The position numbers and the translations under genes are program-made. Below, piece after piece: positions 36,526-44,431 of a stretch of DNA of 64,000 nt. The notes beneath the pieces were generated by a model, which saw only the letters and a program-made list of their open reading frames with translations, did no database searches and was not told where the DNA came from. The stretch is from Marinomonas ushuaiensis DSM 15871 (GTDB lineage Bacteria; Pseudomonadota; Gammaproteobacteria; Pseudomonadales; Marinomonadaceae), in contig NZ_JAMB01000001.1 of NCBI RefSeq assembly GCF_000521805.1, positions 620,001 to 684,000 on the forward strand, written 5' to 3'. The stretch's first letter is position 1. Every line of letters begins with the position of its first letter.

Positions 36526-37472
36526 TGCCAACTGTTCTTATAACTGGCTCGACTGGATTTGTTGGATCGTATTTAGTAAATAGCTTATTAGAGTGTAGTG
36601 ACCTGGTAATCAAGATTGCTGTACGGCAATCAGTAGATATGAATGGTCCAATTTGTTTCGAAGTTGGTGATATTAATCCTTTAACTGATTTTTCATCTGC
36701 TGTAACTAAGACTGATGTCGTGATTCATCTCGCTGCTCGTGCTCATGTCATGAATAACTCATCTGTTGACCCTTTATCTGAGTTTCGTGCTGTTAATACT
36801 GGAGGGACATTAAATCTTGCTCGACAGGCTGCTAAAGCGGGTGTTAAACGTTTTATTTTCCTAAGCTCAATTGGTGTTAATGGGGTTAATAATACTGTGC
36901 CGTTTTCTGTTTATGATTCTCCAGCACCTGTTGAAGATTACGCAGTTTCAAAATTTGAAGCTGAAGTCGGTTTACGTAGAATAGCAACTGAAACTGGGAT
37001 GGAAGTGGTTATAATTCGCCCTCCATTAGTTTATGGGTCTAATGCTCCGGGTAATTTTGGTAAATTAGCGAGGCTAACGAGTAAAAATATACCATTGCCA
37101 TTTGGTGCAATTAATAACAAACGTAGTTTGATTTCGTTAGATAATTTGGTTGATTTAATTGTTACTTGTATTGATCACCCTAAAGCAGCGAATCAAACCT
37201 TTTTAGTTAGTGATGATTACGATGTATCTACAACCAAGCTATTAAGCTTAATGGCTTTAGCCGCGGGGAAAAAGCCTAGATTGATACCTGTTCCAGTAAG
37301 TGTTTTACGTTTAATAGGGAGATTTACTGGAAAGCTTGCCGTGCTAGATAGATTATGTGGTAATTTACAAGTTGATATTAGCCACACTAAAAAGACTCTG
37401 GGGTGGAATCCTCCTGTGTCTTTTCAAAATGGTATTCAAAAATGTTTTTGTAAAGAGCAGAAAGATGATTAG
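36525..37472 (+). CDS. NAD-dependent epimerase/reductase (WbpV-like)
   Basis: About 315 residues, an extended SDR. ITGSTGFVGSYL (about 5-16) is the NAD site. HLAARAHVM (about 70-78), LSSIGVNG (about 112-119) and EDYAVSKFEAE (Tyr and Lys near 140-144) complete the core. ARAHVM plus the conserved C-terminus (TKKTLGWNPPVSFQNGI) match WbpV-type enzymes, which reduce UDP-4-keto-QuiNAc beside initiating transferases. GGGGA about seven bases upstream and the TAATG overlap with the truncated gene fix the start at 36525 rather than 36519. WbpM, two genes on, would supply the 4-keto substrate. Confidence 0.82.
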   Translation: MPTVLITGSTGFVGSYLVNSLLECSDLVIKIAVRQSVDMNGPICFEVGDINPLTDFSSAVTKTDVVIHLAARAHVMNNSSVDPLSEFRAVNTGGTLNLARQAAKAGVKRFIFLSSIGVNGVNNTVPFSVYDSPAPVEDYAVSKFEAEVGLRRIATETGMEVVIIRPPLVYGSNAPGNFGKLARLTSKNIPLPFGAINNKRSLISLDNLVDLIVTCIDHPKAANQTFLVSDDYDVSTTKLLSLMALAAGKKPRLIPVPVSVLRLIGRFTGKLAVLDRLCGNLQVDISHTKKTLGWNPPVSFQNGIQKCFCKEQKDD

Positions 37473-38016
37473 ATTGTTAGATTTTGTGTTTTCGTTATTG
37501 GGTTTGGTATGTGGCTCTCCAGTGTTATTAGCCATTTATTTAATTGGGCTTGCTGATACTGGTTCGCCTCTTTTTCGCCAGGAACGGGTTGGGCGTAACA
37601 AGAAAGCATTTGTCTTAGTGAAGTTCCGTACTATGTCAGTAGATACTGCATCAGTAGCGAGCCATTTAGCATCTACATCCAGCATTACAAAATTAGGTGC
37701 CTTTTTGCGTCGTACTAAGTTGGATGAACTTCCTCAATTATGGAATGTGTTAAAAGGGGACATGAGTTTGGTTGGCCCTCGTCCTGGTTTGTTTAATCAA
37801 GAGGAATTGATAAAAGAGCGAGATGCCAAATCTGTATTTACTGTACGTCCAGGCATAACTGGGTTGGCGCAAGTGTCAAATATAGATATGTCTACTCCGT
37901 TATTACTCGCTGAGACTGATGCGAAAATGATTCAAAATATGTCTTTGAAAAACTATTTTATTTATATCTTGAAAACAGTTACTGGTAGCGGGTCTGGGGA
38001 TAGAGTGAAAAATTAG
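37465..38016 (+). CDS. Minimal phosphoglycosyltransferase (PglC-type sugar transferase)
   Basis: About 183 residues. One re-entrant membrane helix (about 4-26) precedes GSPLFRQERVGRNKKAFVLV (about 33-52) and KFRTM. Then RRTKLDELPQLWNVLKGDMS and VGPRP (about 88-112) follow, carrying the catalytic Asp-Glu of monotopic phosphoglycosyltransferases. It links the first sugar-phosphate to undecaprenyl phosphate. The frame is open upstream into the epimerase gene; the ATG at 37465, eight bases before that gene's stop, gives the family start. It replaces the function lost in the truncated enzyme upstream. Confidence 0.88.
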   Translation: MIRLLDFVFSLLGLVCGSPVLLAIYLIGLADTGSPLFRQERVGRNKKAFVLVKFRTMSVDTASVASHLASTSSITKLGAFLRRTKLDELPQLWNVLKGDMSLVGPRPGLFNQEELIKERDAKSVFTVRPGITGLAQVSNIDMSTPLLLAETDAKMIQNMSLKNYFIYILKTVTGSGSGDRVKN

Positions 38017-38123
38017 TTGTTGATAGTTTATGTTCTTTGATCAATTTGAGGCTTTAGTGAATTTTACCTGTATATTATGAGTGCAGTTGTCTTATTTTGT
38101 GGTTTAGTTCAAAAATATAATGT

Positions 38124-38150
38124 CTTCAGTCTGAAGGTTTGCATGCAAAC
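38124..38150. promoter_or_regulatory. Two adjacent palindromes before the wbpM-like gene
   Basis: CTTCA-GTC-TGAAG (38124-38136) is followed without a gap by GTTTGCATGCAAAC (38137-38150), a perfect 14-bp palindrome. They lie 50 bases before the wbpM-like start in a 184-base gap. Regulator-binding sites are a plausible reading. Confidence 0.4.
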
Positions 38151-38200
38151 GTGATAAAGATGCTTTAGGGTTTTGTTTTGCTTCATACAGGTAGTTTAAA

Positions 38201-40171
38201 ATGATAAAAAAGTTTGATTTTCTTTGGTCTCTTCCTCGTTATTATAAGCGCCTTATCAGTTTATCTATTGATGCTCTTTTTGTGTGTCTGGCCTTTACTT
38301 TTGCTTATTGGGCTCGTCAGGGTGGCTTTAGTTGGTTTGAGAATTCATCTGTTTGGTATGTTGTTGTAGGAACAGTAATAATAACCTTATTGGTTAATAT
38401 TAAACTTGGTTTATATCGAGCGGTTTTACGTTATCTCACCTTTCATGCCTTTAGTGCTATTTTTCTTGGGGCAGCAATTTCTGCATTAAGCATTACATCT
38501 TTTGCGTACTTTTTTAACGTTACGATTCCTCGTACTGTTCCTATTATTTATTTCCCTTTTCTTGTTATGTTGTGTGGCGGCGCGCGGATATTGCTGCGGG
38601 CTTTACTTGTTGAATCGCCAAGAAAAGGGTGCGAATCTGTTTTGGTTTTTGGTGCTGGTTCTACTGGTCGCCAACTTTCACTAGCATTACGTCAAGCTTC
38701 TAATTACCGAGTGAAAGGGTTTATTGATCAGGATAATTCTTTAGTAAATACTATTATTCAAGGTATACCCGTTTACCATGTAGATAAAATGACCGATTTG
38801 ATTCGACGATACGGCATAAAAAAGGTTTTGTTAGCTATTCCTAAAGCAAGCAGATCGGAACGAAAAAAAGTTATTGATCAGTTACTACCTTATGCTGTTG
38901 AAGTGCTCACGGTACCTGATTTTGATGACATCGTTACCGGTAAAGCCAAAGTTGGAGAGCTGCAAGATGTTGCTGTGGATGATTTACTTGGACGTGATGT
39001 TGTTGAGCCTGTTGCTCATTTAATGCAATCCAATATCGCTGGAAAAATTGTCATGGTGACTGGCGCTGGTGGTTCCATTGGATCTGAATTGTGTAGGCAG
39101 ATACTGTCACAGCAACCAAGTAAGCTGATTTTATTTGATGTATCCGAGTTTGCTGTCTATCAAATTAATAAAGAGTTAAGTGAAATGGTTGCTCAGAAAT
39201 CATTTAAGGTAGAAATAATACCTCTAATTGGTTCTGTGCAAAGTATCAATCGATTGACATCAACTATGAAGGCATTTGGCGTTAACACTGTTTATCACGC
39301 CGCTGCTTATAAGCATGTACCTTTGGTTGAATACAATGTTGTTGAAGGTGTTCGGAACAATACTTTCGGTACCTATTACTGTGCGAAAGCGGCAATTGAC
39401 AGTGGTGTTGAGTCTTTTGTGTTAATTTCTACAGATAAAGCGGTTCGCCCTACGAATGTTATGGGAGCAACGAAACGCATGGCTGAATTAGGATTACAAG
39501 CACTTGCACAAGAAGAATCTAAAAAAGCCAAGGGAACTCGTTTTTGCATGGTTCGCTTTGGTAATGTGCTTGGTTCATCTGGTTCTGTTATTCCTGTCTT
39601 TAAAAAACAAATTGCTGATAACCAACCTATTACGGTTACCCATCCTGATATTATTCGTTACTTTATGACTATTCCTGAAGCGGCTCAACTGGTTATACAG
39701 GCTGGAGCAATGGGTAAGGGTGGTGATGTGTTTGTTTTGGATATGGGTGATCCCGTTAAAATTGTTGATTTAGCCGAAAACTTGATCCGATTGTCAGGGT
39801 TAGAGGTGAAATCTTCTGAAAATATTAATGGGGATATTGAAATACAGTTTACAGGTCTACGTCCTGGGGAAAAACTTTTTGAAGAGTTATTGATTGGCGA
39901 TAATGTACGGGAAACACAGCATCAACGTATTATGACTGCCAATGAGCGGTTTTTATCATTATTGGATTTTGTAGTGATGATGAATAAGCTTGATAAAGCT
40001 TGTCATGAATTCGATCATGTAAAAATTCGAGAGCTATTGATTGAAGCGCCAACTGATTTTCAACCAACCGATGGTATTGGTGACTTGGTGTGGAATGCAA
40101 AAAAATCATTAGAACAAAATATTGATGAATCAAAAATCATTTCATTAGTGTCGAAGTCTAAAAATGCCTGA
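38201..40171 (+). CDS. Membrane UDP-GlcNAc 4,6-dehydratase (WbpM/CapD type)
   Basis: 656 residues. Four N-terminal membrane helices (about 15-130) are followed by a CoA-binding-like Rossmann domain (VLVFGAGSTGRQLSLAL, about 146-162). The catalytic SDR domain begins at VTGAGGSIGSELCRQIL (about 285-301). The active site reads STDKAVRPTNVMGATK, with Met in the usual Tyr position, as in the WbpM group. It makes UDP-4-keto-6-deoxy-GlcNAc, the precursor of QuiNAc and FucNAc. The WbpV-like reductase and phosphoglycosyltransferase just upstream form a module like that in Pseudomonas O-antigen loci. Confidence 0.92.
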   Translation: MIKKFDFLWSLPRYYKRLISLSIDALFVCLAFTFAYWARQGGFSWFENSSVWYVVVGTVIITLLVNIKLGLYRAVLRYLTFHAFSAIFLGAAISALSITSFAYFFNVTIPRTVPIIYFPFLVMLCGGARILLRALLVESPRKGCESVLVFGAGSTGRQLSLALRQASNYRVKGFIDQDNSLVNTIIQGIPVYHVDKMTDLIRRYGIKKVLLAIPKASRSERKKVIDQLLPYAVEVLTVPDFDDIVTGKAKVGELQDVAVDDLLGRDVVEPVAHLMQSNIAGKIVMVTGAGGSIGSELCRQILSQQPSKLILFDVSEFAVYQINKELSEMVAQKSFKVEIIPLIGSVQSINRLTSTMKAFGVNTVYHAAAYKHVPLVEYNVVEGVRNNTFGTYYCAKAAIDSGVESFVLISTDKAVRPTNVMGATKRMAELGLQALAQEESKKAKGTRFCMVRFGNVLGSSGSVIPVFKKQIADNQPITVTHPDIIRYFMTIPEAAQLVIQAGAMGKGGDVFVLDMGDPVKIVDLAENLIRLSGLEVKSSENINGDIEIQFTGLRPGEKLFEELLIGDNVRETQHQRIMTANERFLSLLDFVVMMNKLDKACHEFDHVKIRELLIEAPTDFQPTDGIGDLVWNAKKSLEQNIDESKIISLVSKSKNA

Positions 40172-40203
40172 TTAGGCCTCGTTCCTGGGCTAGTCAGGCC
40201 TAC
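40166..40203. repeat. 38-bp hairpin repeat, family 2 copy
   Basis: Opens GCCTGATTAGGCCTCGTTCC and closes AGTCAGGCCTAC, with arms GCCTGA/TCAGGC. It overlaps the last codons of the wbpM-like gene (stop at 40169-40171). Confidence 0.8.
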
Positions 40204-40230
40204 AAAATCAAGGATGTTATAGGAATGTTG

Positions 40231-40263
40231 GATCACGGTCGTTCCTCCCTCATGCCGACCTAC
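40231..40263. repeat. Composite repeat block B upstream of galE
   Basis: GATCACGGTCGTTCCTCCCT followed by CATGCCGACCTAC. The same block recurs downstream of galE at 41503-41532. Confidence 0.7.
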
Positions 40264-40299
40264 AAGATCAAGTGTAGGTGATGTCTTTTTGTGGGGTTT

Positions 40300-40323
40300 T
40301 TGACGGCATGAATGCCGACTTAC
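40300..40323. repeat. Short hairpin repeat, family 1 copy
   Basis: TTGACGGCATGAATGCCGAC followed by TTAC; stem GGCAT/ATGCC. It ends 15 bases before the galE start codon. A near-identical copy follows galE at 41395. Confidence 0.75.
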
Positions 40324-40338
40324 AGTTTTGAGGTATAT

Positions 40339-41349
40339 ATGTTTGTTTTGGTCACTGGCGGTACGGGTTATATTGGTTCGCATACTTGTATTGAGTTAAT
40401 TAAGGCGGGTTTTGATCCTGTCATTATTGATAATTTATTAAATAGTAATGAAGTCGTATTAGAGCGTATCGAAACCGTTACGGGAAAACGTCCTATTTTT
40501 ATCAAGGGTGATGTGCTTGATTCTGATTTTTTGAATGGTGTGTTTGATAAGTATTCCTTTTCTGCTGTGATGCATTTTGCAGGTTTAAAAGCGGTTGGTG
40601 AGTCTGTTCAAAAGCCGTTCCTCTATTACGAAAATAATGTTTCTGGCTCCCTTAATCTTATTAAGGCAATGGAACGAGTCGGTTTACATAATCTTATTTT
40701 TAGCTCTTCCGCGACGGTTTACGGTTTGCCTAAATCGGTTCCTATTCGAGAAGATTTTGCCACGTCCACTTCTAATCCTTATGGCGCAAGTAAGTTGATG
40801 GTAGAAGATATTCTGACGGATTTAGTGAAGGCTAACGATCAATGGAATATCGCGACTTTGCGTTATTTTAATCCTATTGGTGCCCATGAATCGGGTTTGA
40901 TTGGAGAAGACCCCAAAGGCATTCCAAATAATTTATTTCCTTATATTAGCCAAGTGGCCGTTGGTAAATTGGAATACCTAAGTGTCTTTGGTGACGACTA
41001 TGATACGCCAGATGGTACAGGTGTTCGTGATTATATCCATGTGGTCGATTTAGCCAAGGGACATGTTTGCGCCTTGAGAAAAGTGCTGGAAAATTCTGGG
41101 CATTTGGTTGTGAATTTGGGTACTGGTAACGGTTACTCTGTGTTGGAAATGGTTCGTGCATTTGAAACTGTTTCTGGTAAAGCTGTGCCTTTTAAGATTA
41201 TTGAACGACGTCCGGGTGATATAGGTGCTTGTTATTCGGAAACCAGATTAGCCAAGGAAGTTTTGGGTTGGGAGGCGAAGTTTGATTTGTCTCGTATGTG
41301 TGAAGATACATGGCGTTGGCAGTCCAATAACCCGAATGGTTTTGAGTAG
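40339..41349 (+). CDS. galE: UDP-glucose 4-epimerase
   Basis: 336 residues, the standard GalE length. VTGGTGYIGSHTC (about 5-17), NLLNSNEVVLERIE (about 35-48), FSSSATVYG (about 121-129) and NPYGASKLMVEDIL (Tyr/Lys near 148-152) are all present, followed by GTGVRDYIHVVDLAKGH. It interconverts UDP-glucose and UDP-galactose. The ATG at 40339 has GAGG five bases upstream; the frame is open to 40312, but that part lies in a repeat. The gene sits between two copies of the same repeat array and so may have moved as a unit. Confidence 0.95.
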   Translation: MFVLVTGGTGYIGSHTCIELIKAGFDPVIIDNLLNSNEVVLERIETVTGKRPIFIKGDVLDSDFLNGVFDKYSFSAVMHFAGLKAVGESVQKPFLYYENNVSGSLNLIKAMERVGLHNLIFSSSATVYGLPKSVPIREDFATSTSNPYGASKLMVEDILTDLVKANDQWNIATLRYFNPIGAHESGLIGEDPKGIPNNLFPYISQVAVGKLEYLSVFGDDYDTPDGTGVRDYIHVVDLAKGHVCALRKVLENSGHLVVNLGTGNGYSVLEMVRAFETVSGKAVPFKIIERRPGDIGACYSETRLAKEVLGWEAKFDLSRMCEDTWRWQSNNPNGFE

Positions 41350-41394
41350 GGAATATATTATCGAATCACGGTCATGTCTTTTTATGAAATCTAT

Positions 41395-41416
41395 GATGGC
41401 ATGAATGCCGACCTAC
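41395..41416. repeat. Short hairpin repeat, family 1 copy
   Basis: GATGGCATGAATGCCGACCT followed by AC; stem GGCAT/ATGCC. First member of the array after galE. Confidence 0.75.
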
Positions 41417-41450
41417 GGTAAGGCAGATGAACGAGGCACGTATTGCGATT

Positions 41451-41488
41451 GCCTGATTACGCCTCGTTCCTTGTCTAGTCAGGCCTAC
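41451..41488. repeat. 38-bp hairpin repeat, family 2 copy
   Basis: Opens GCCTGATTACGCCTCGTTCC and closes AGTCAGGCCTAC. It is nearly identical to the copy at 40166 upstream of galE. Confidence 0.8.
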
Positions 41489-41502
41489 AAGATCAAGGGT
41501 TC

Positions 41503-41532
41503 GGATTACGGTCGTTCCTCTTTCATGCCGAC
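41503..41532. repeat. Composite repeat block B, forming the end of waaL
   Basis: GGATTACGGTCGTTCCTCTT followed by TCATGCCGAC. Read on the minus strand it encodes the last eight residues (VGMKEERP) and the TAA stop of the ligase gene. Confidence 0.7.
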
Positions 41533-42768
41533 TATCTGTTCTTCTCTTTCAGACCATCTTACTGCAGCCCAAAAATACACTAATGAAAAAGCGTATACCA
41601 TTACTCCTTCTTTGTAATTTATCATAGCAACGGTTAAGCCAAAGTCAAAATAACACATCGGAATTAAAGCCCCTGCAAGTGCATAACTGCGTACACGCCA
41701 ATTTTCTTTATATAAACGGAGCTTCTTTAAGAAAAGATGTAATGGAATGATATAAATCATAATCAAGAAGGCTAGGCCAATAAGGCCTCTTTTAGATAGA
41801 GCTTCTAACATGTCATTATGAGCTGTTATATATGGTACAGCTGCAGGATGAATTATGCCGTTTTCTGCTAATTCATCCTTAAACGCTTCGGACTGGCTGG
41901 CTCCTACTCCAAAAATAGGGGAGTCTTGAAACATATGTATAGCGGCTTCCCACATTTCAAAGCGTAAACCTACTGACGTTTTAGAGTTACCTTGTATATA
42001 TTCAGATACGTTATAAACCGCTTTACCAATACGGTTCTGTACACCGGTCTGAGGAATGGCAATAATTACACAAAGAACTAGAATAAAAGATGAAACCGAG
42101 ATCTTTAATACTCTATTTGATAATAGGTCTTTACATTGCCAAAATAGAAAAATCATAATTAGTGGAAGTGCAACCCATCCACCTCTTGACCCTGATAATA
42201 GAGATGCACTTATGCCGCTTACGGCTCCTATTAAGCTTAAAATTAAGGAAAAGGGTTTTCTTTGTGAAAAGAAATAAATACTCGAAATCAAACAAATAAA
42301 TCCCATCAACATATTTATATTCCCGAACATAATGGGATTTGTTTCCCCTTCTGCACGGGATAAACCAATAAAAAAACGTTGGTAGGCCGCCACTAAAAAA
42401 CTTAGAAAGCTGCAACTAATAGCGCCATACCAAAGCCATTCTTTTCGGTTAGATATTGTCAATAGAAGTAGTAATGCAAATAAAGCGAAAATAAACCTAG
42501 TTGGTTTATCTATATCTCTTATTTCCCCACCGATATCCATGAAAACTGCGAAGTACATACTAAAAGCATAAACCAAGAATGAAAAAATAAATAAGCAATC
42601 TTCTTTGTCAATCAATTTAAAATCTGGTTTTAAAAAAAACAAACCTAAAGACATTAAGACTACTAGGCCACTACCATAATCGTGACCATCATTAATAATG
42701 ACAGAGAAAGTAAATGTACAGGCTGAGAATAACCAAACAAGGCTCATATAATTATTTTTAAATTTCAT
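41506..42768 (-). CDS. O-antigen ligase-like membrane protein (WaaL/Wzy_C family)
   Basis: About 420 residues with some 11-12 hydrophobic helices. A large periplasmic loop (about 265-335) holds SKTSVGLRFEMWEAAIHMF and PIFGVGASQSE, then the downstream His of TAHNDMLEALSKRG; this R...H pattern is the ligase signature. It would join completed polysaccharide to lipid A core, though related proteins polymerise O-units or glycosylate pilin. AAAGGA about six bases upstream selects the ATG at 42768 over an ATG at 42801. The C-terminus runs into an intergenic repeat that supplies its last codons. It is convergent with galE and divergent from pseB. Confidence 0.85.
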   Translation of the reverse strand: MKFKNNYMSLVWLFSACTFTFSVIINDGHDYGSGLVVLMSLGLFFLKPDFKLIDKEDCLFIFSFLVYAFSMYFAVFMDIGGEIRDIDKPTRFIFALFALLLLLTISNRKEWLWYGAISCSFLSFLVAAYQRFFIGLSRAEGETNPIMFGNINMLMGFICLISSIYFFSQRKPFSLILSLIGAVSGISASLLSGSRGGWVALPLIMIFLFWQCKDLLSNRVLKISVSSFILVLCVIIAIPQTGVQNRIGKAVYNVSEYIQGNSKTSVGLRFEMWEAAIHMFQDSPIFGVGASQSEAFKDELAENGIIHPAAVPYITAHNDMLEALSKRGLIGLAFLIMIYIIPLHLFLKKLRLYKENWRVRSYALAGALIPMCYFDFGLTVAMINYKEGVMVYAFSLVYFWAAVRWSEREEQIVGMKEERP

Positions 42769-43407
42769 TTTTTTCCTTTGGATATATGCTTTCTTTGCCA
42801 TTAATAATGAAGTCGAGAATAAAACCTTTAACTCATATTTTTGTGAAGGTGTTCGTTAGTCTCAACGTACTGACACTAAGAGAGCTTGTTCATTTCTCTA
42901 GGTTATAGTTTTATTTCGTATACAATGTTGAAGTCTAAATTCAGATAAAAATGCAACACTCTAAAGTATGTGTGGAACCAGCAAGCAATTGAAGATTGTA
43001 TGATGCTTATTACTACAGAACAATGCAGTATCAACATGAACGGTCATGGTTAGCTGAAGCAAAACATATCAACTTTTTTTACTCTTTAGAATGTAAAATA
43101 TCTATATCTGAAATAAAAAATACCATTGGATGTCATGAGCTTACGGTTTATCGTGAGTTAGAATGAGATAAAAAGCAAAAAAAGATTACCCTTACAACGC
43201 TCAAAGGGCCTGTTTTTTGTCGCACTTAAAGGTTCGAATCGAGACTTGCTTTAAGGAATTGCTTTATAATTAGACGAAGAGTTTGAAGTGAAAGTGCTAA
43301 GCTTACCTGTCTGAATATGGTTGTTTTTTGTTGATATGACTAATAATAGCAGATACTTTTTTGTTTAAATTATTTGTGCCTTTTTCAGGCCAATAAAGGA
43401 TTTTTTA
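42769..43407. other. 639-base intergenic region between ligase and pseB
   Basis: The region should contain the divergent promoters of the ligase gene and the pse operon, but none could be placed with confidence. Its centre holds a decayed transposase-like frame (43023 onward). The rest is AT-rich and without recognisable genes. Confidence 0.5.
43023..43245 (+). pseudogene. Decayed IS30-type transposase remnant
   Basis: From ATG 43023 a 47-codon frame reads MQYQHERSWLAEAKHINFFY, then ISISEIKNTIGCHELTVYRE before a TGA at 43164. The spacing of YQH, ER, ISEI, GCH and TVYREL mirrors the helix-turn-helix N-terminus of IS30-family transposases. A further piece after the stop (PYNAQRA) fits the following region. 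There is no intact catalytic domain and no clear terminal repeat, so this is a fragment at best. Confidence 0.4.
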
Positions 43408-44421
43408 ATGTTTAATAACAAGACTGTCCTTATCACTGGTGGTACTGGGTCTTTCGGTAAAAAGTTCATTGAGATCATTCTTGATCGTTACCCTGATGTT
43501 AAAAAAATCATTATTTTTTCCCGCGATGAGCTAAAACAATCTGAATTACGTTTACGTTATCCTCCTGCTAAGTTCCCACAATTGCGCTTTTTTATTGGAG
43601 ATGTACGAGACAAAGAACGAGTGAAGCAGGCGTGTGAAGGTGTTGATGTCATCATTCATGCGGCTGCGATTAAGCAGGTTGATACGGCGGAATACAACCC
43701 GACAGAATGCATTCGCACCAATATTGATGGCGCGGAAAATGTGATACGTGCCGCTCTAGAATGTGGTGTTACGAATGTGGTTGCGTTATCAACGGATAAA
43801 GCTTGTGCGCCAATTAATCTTTATGGCGCCACTAAGCTCGTTTCCGATAAGCTTTTTGCTGCTGCGAATAATATTAAAGGTTCAAAAGACATTAAGTTTA
43901 GTGTTGTCCGTTACGGTAATGTCATGGGGTCTCGTGGTTCTGTGATTCCTTTTTTCTTAAGCAAACGAGAAGAAGGTGTGTTGCCGATTACCCATGAAGA
44001 AATGACGCGTTTTAATATTTCATTACAAGACGGTGTTGATTTGGTGATGTTTGCGATTGGTCATCATTTGGGTGGCGAAATTTTTATTCCTAAGATCCCT
44101 TCTTATAAAATCCTAGATGTTGCGAAAGCGGTTGCTCCAGATTGTAACATTGAGGTTGTTGGGATTCGTCCTGGTGAAAAATTGCATGAAGAAATGCTGA
44201 CGGAAACGGATTCAATCAATACGATTGATTTAGGCGATAAGTATGCGATTTTACCTTCCGTTTCTTATATGTATTCAGAAGCCCAGTTTTTAGCTCACCA
44301 TAATGCGCAAAAAGTCCCATTTGGCTTTAAATACAATTCAGGCACAAACACGGAATGGGAAACGATAGACAGCTTACGTGCATTGGTAAAAGAACACGTC
44401 GATCCAGCATTTAAAGCATAG
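43408..44421 (+). CDS. pseB: UDP-GlcNAc 4,6-dehydratase (inverting), PseB
   Basis: 337 residues, the soluble form. TGGTGSFGKKFIEIIL (about 10-25) binds NADP. SRDELKQSELRLRYPP (about 39-54), HAAAIKQVDTAEYNP (about 88-102) and STDKACAPINLYGATK (about 127-142) are diagnostic of the FlaA1/PseB group. It catalyses the first step of pseudaminic acid synthesis, 4,6-dehydration with C5 inversion. It is first in a compact five-gene pse operon, with pseC starting 10 bases after its stop. It is clearly distinct from the membrane WbpM-like dehydratase at 38.2 kb. Confidence 0.95.
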   Translation: MFNNKTVLITGGTGSFGKKFIEIILDRYPDVKKIIIFSRDELKQSELRLRYPPAKFPQLRFFIGDVRDKERVKQACEGVDVIIHAAAIKQVDTAEYNPTECIRTNIDGAENVIRAALECGVTNVVALSTDKACAPINLYGATKLVSDKLFAAANNIKGSKDIKFSVVRYGNVMGSRGSVIPFFLSKREEGVLPITHEEMTRFNISLQDGVDLVMFAIGHHLGGEIFIPKIPSYKILDVAKAVAPDCNIEVVGIRPGEKLHEEMLTETDSINTIDLGDKYAILPSVSYMYSEAQFLAHHNAQKVPFGFKYNSGTNTEWETIDSLRALVKEHVDPAFKA

Positions 44422-44431
44422 AGGTCAACCC

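Noticed and set aside
41405-41617. 70-codon plus-strand frame after galE
   Set aside because: It reads through the intergenic repeats and the antisense end of the ligase gene.
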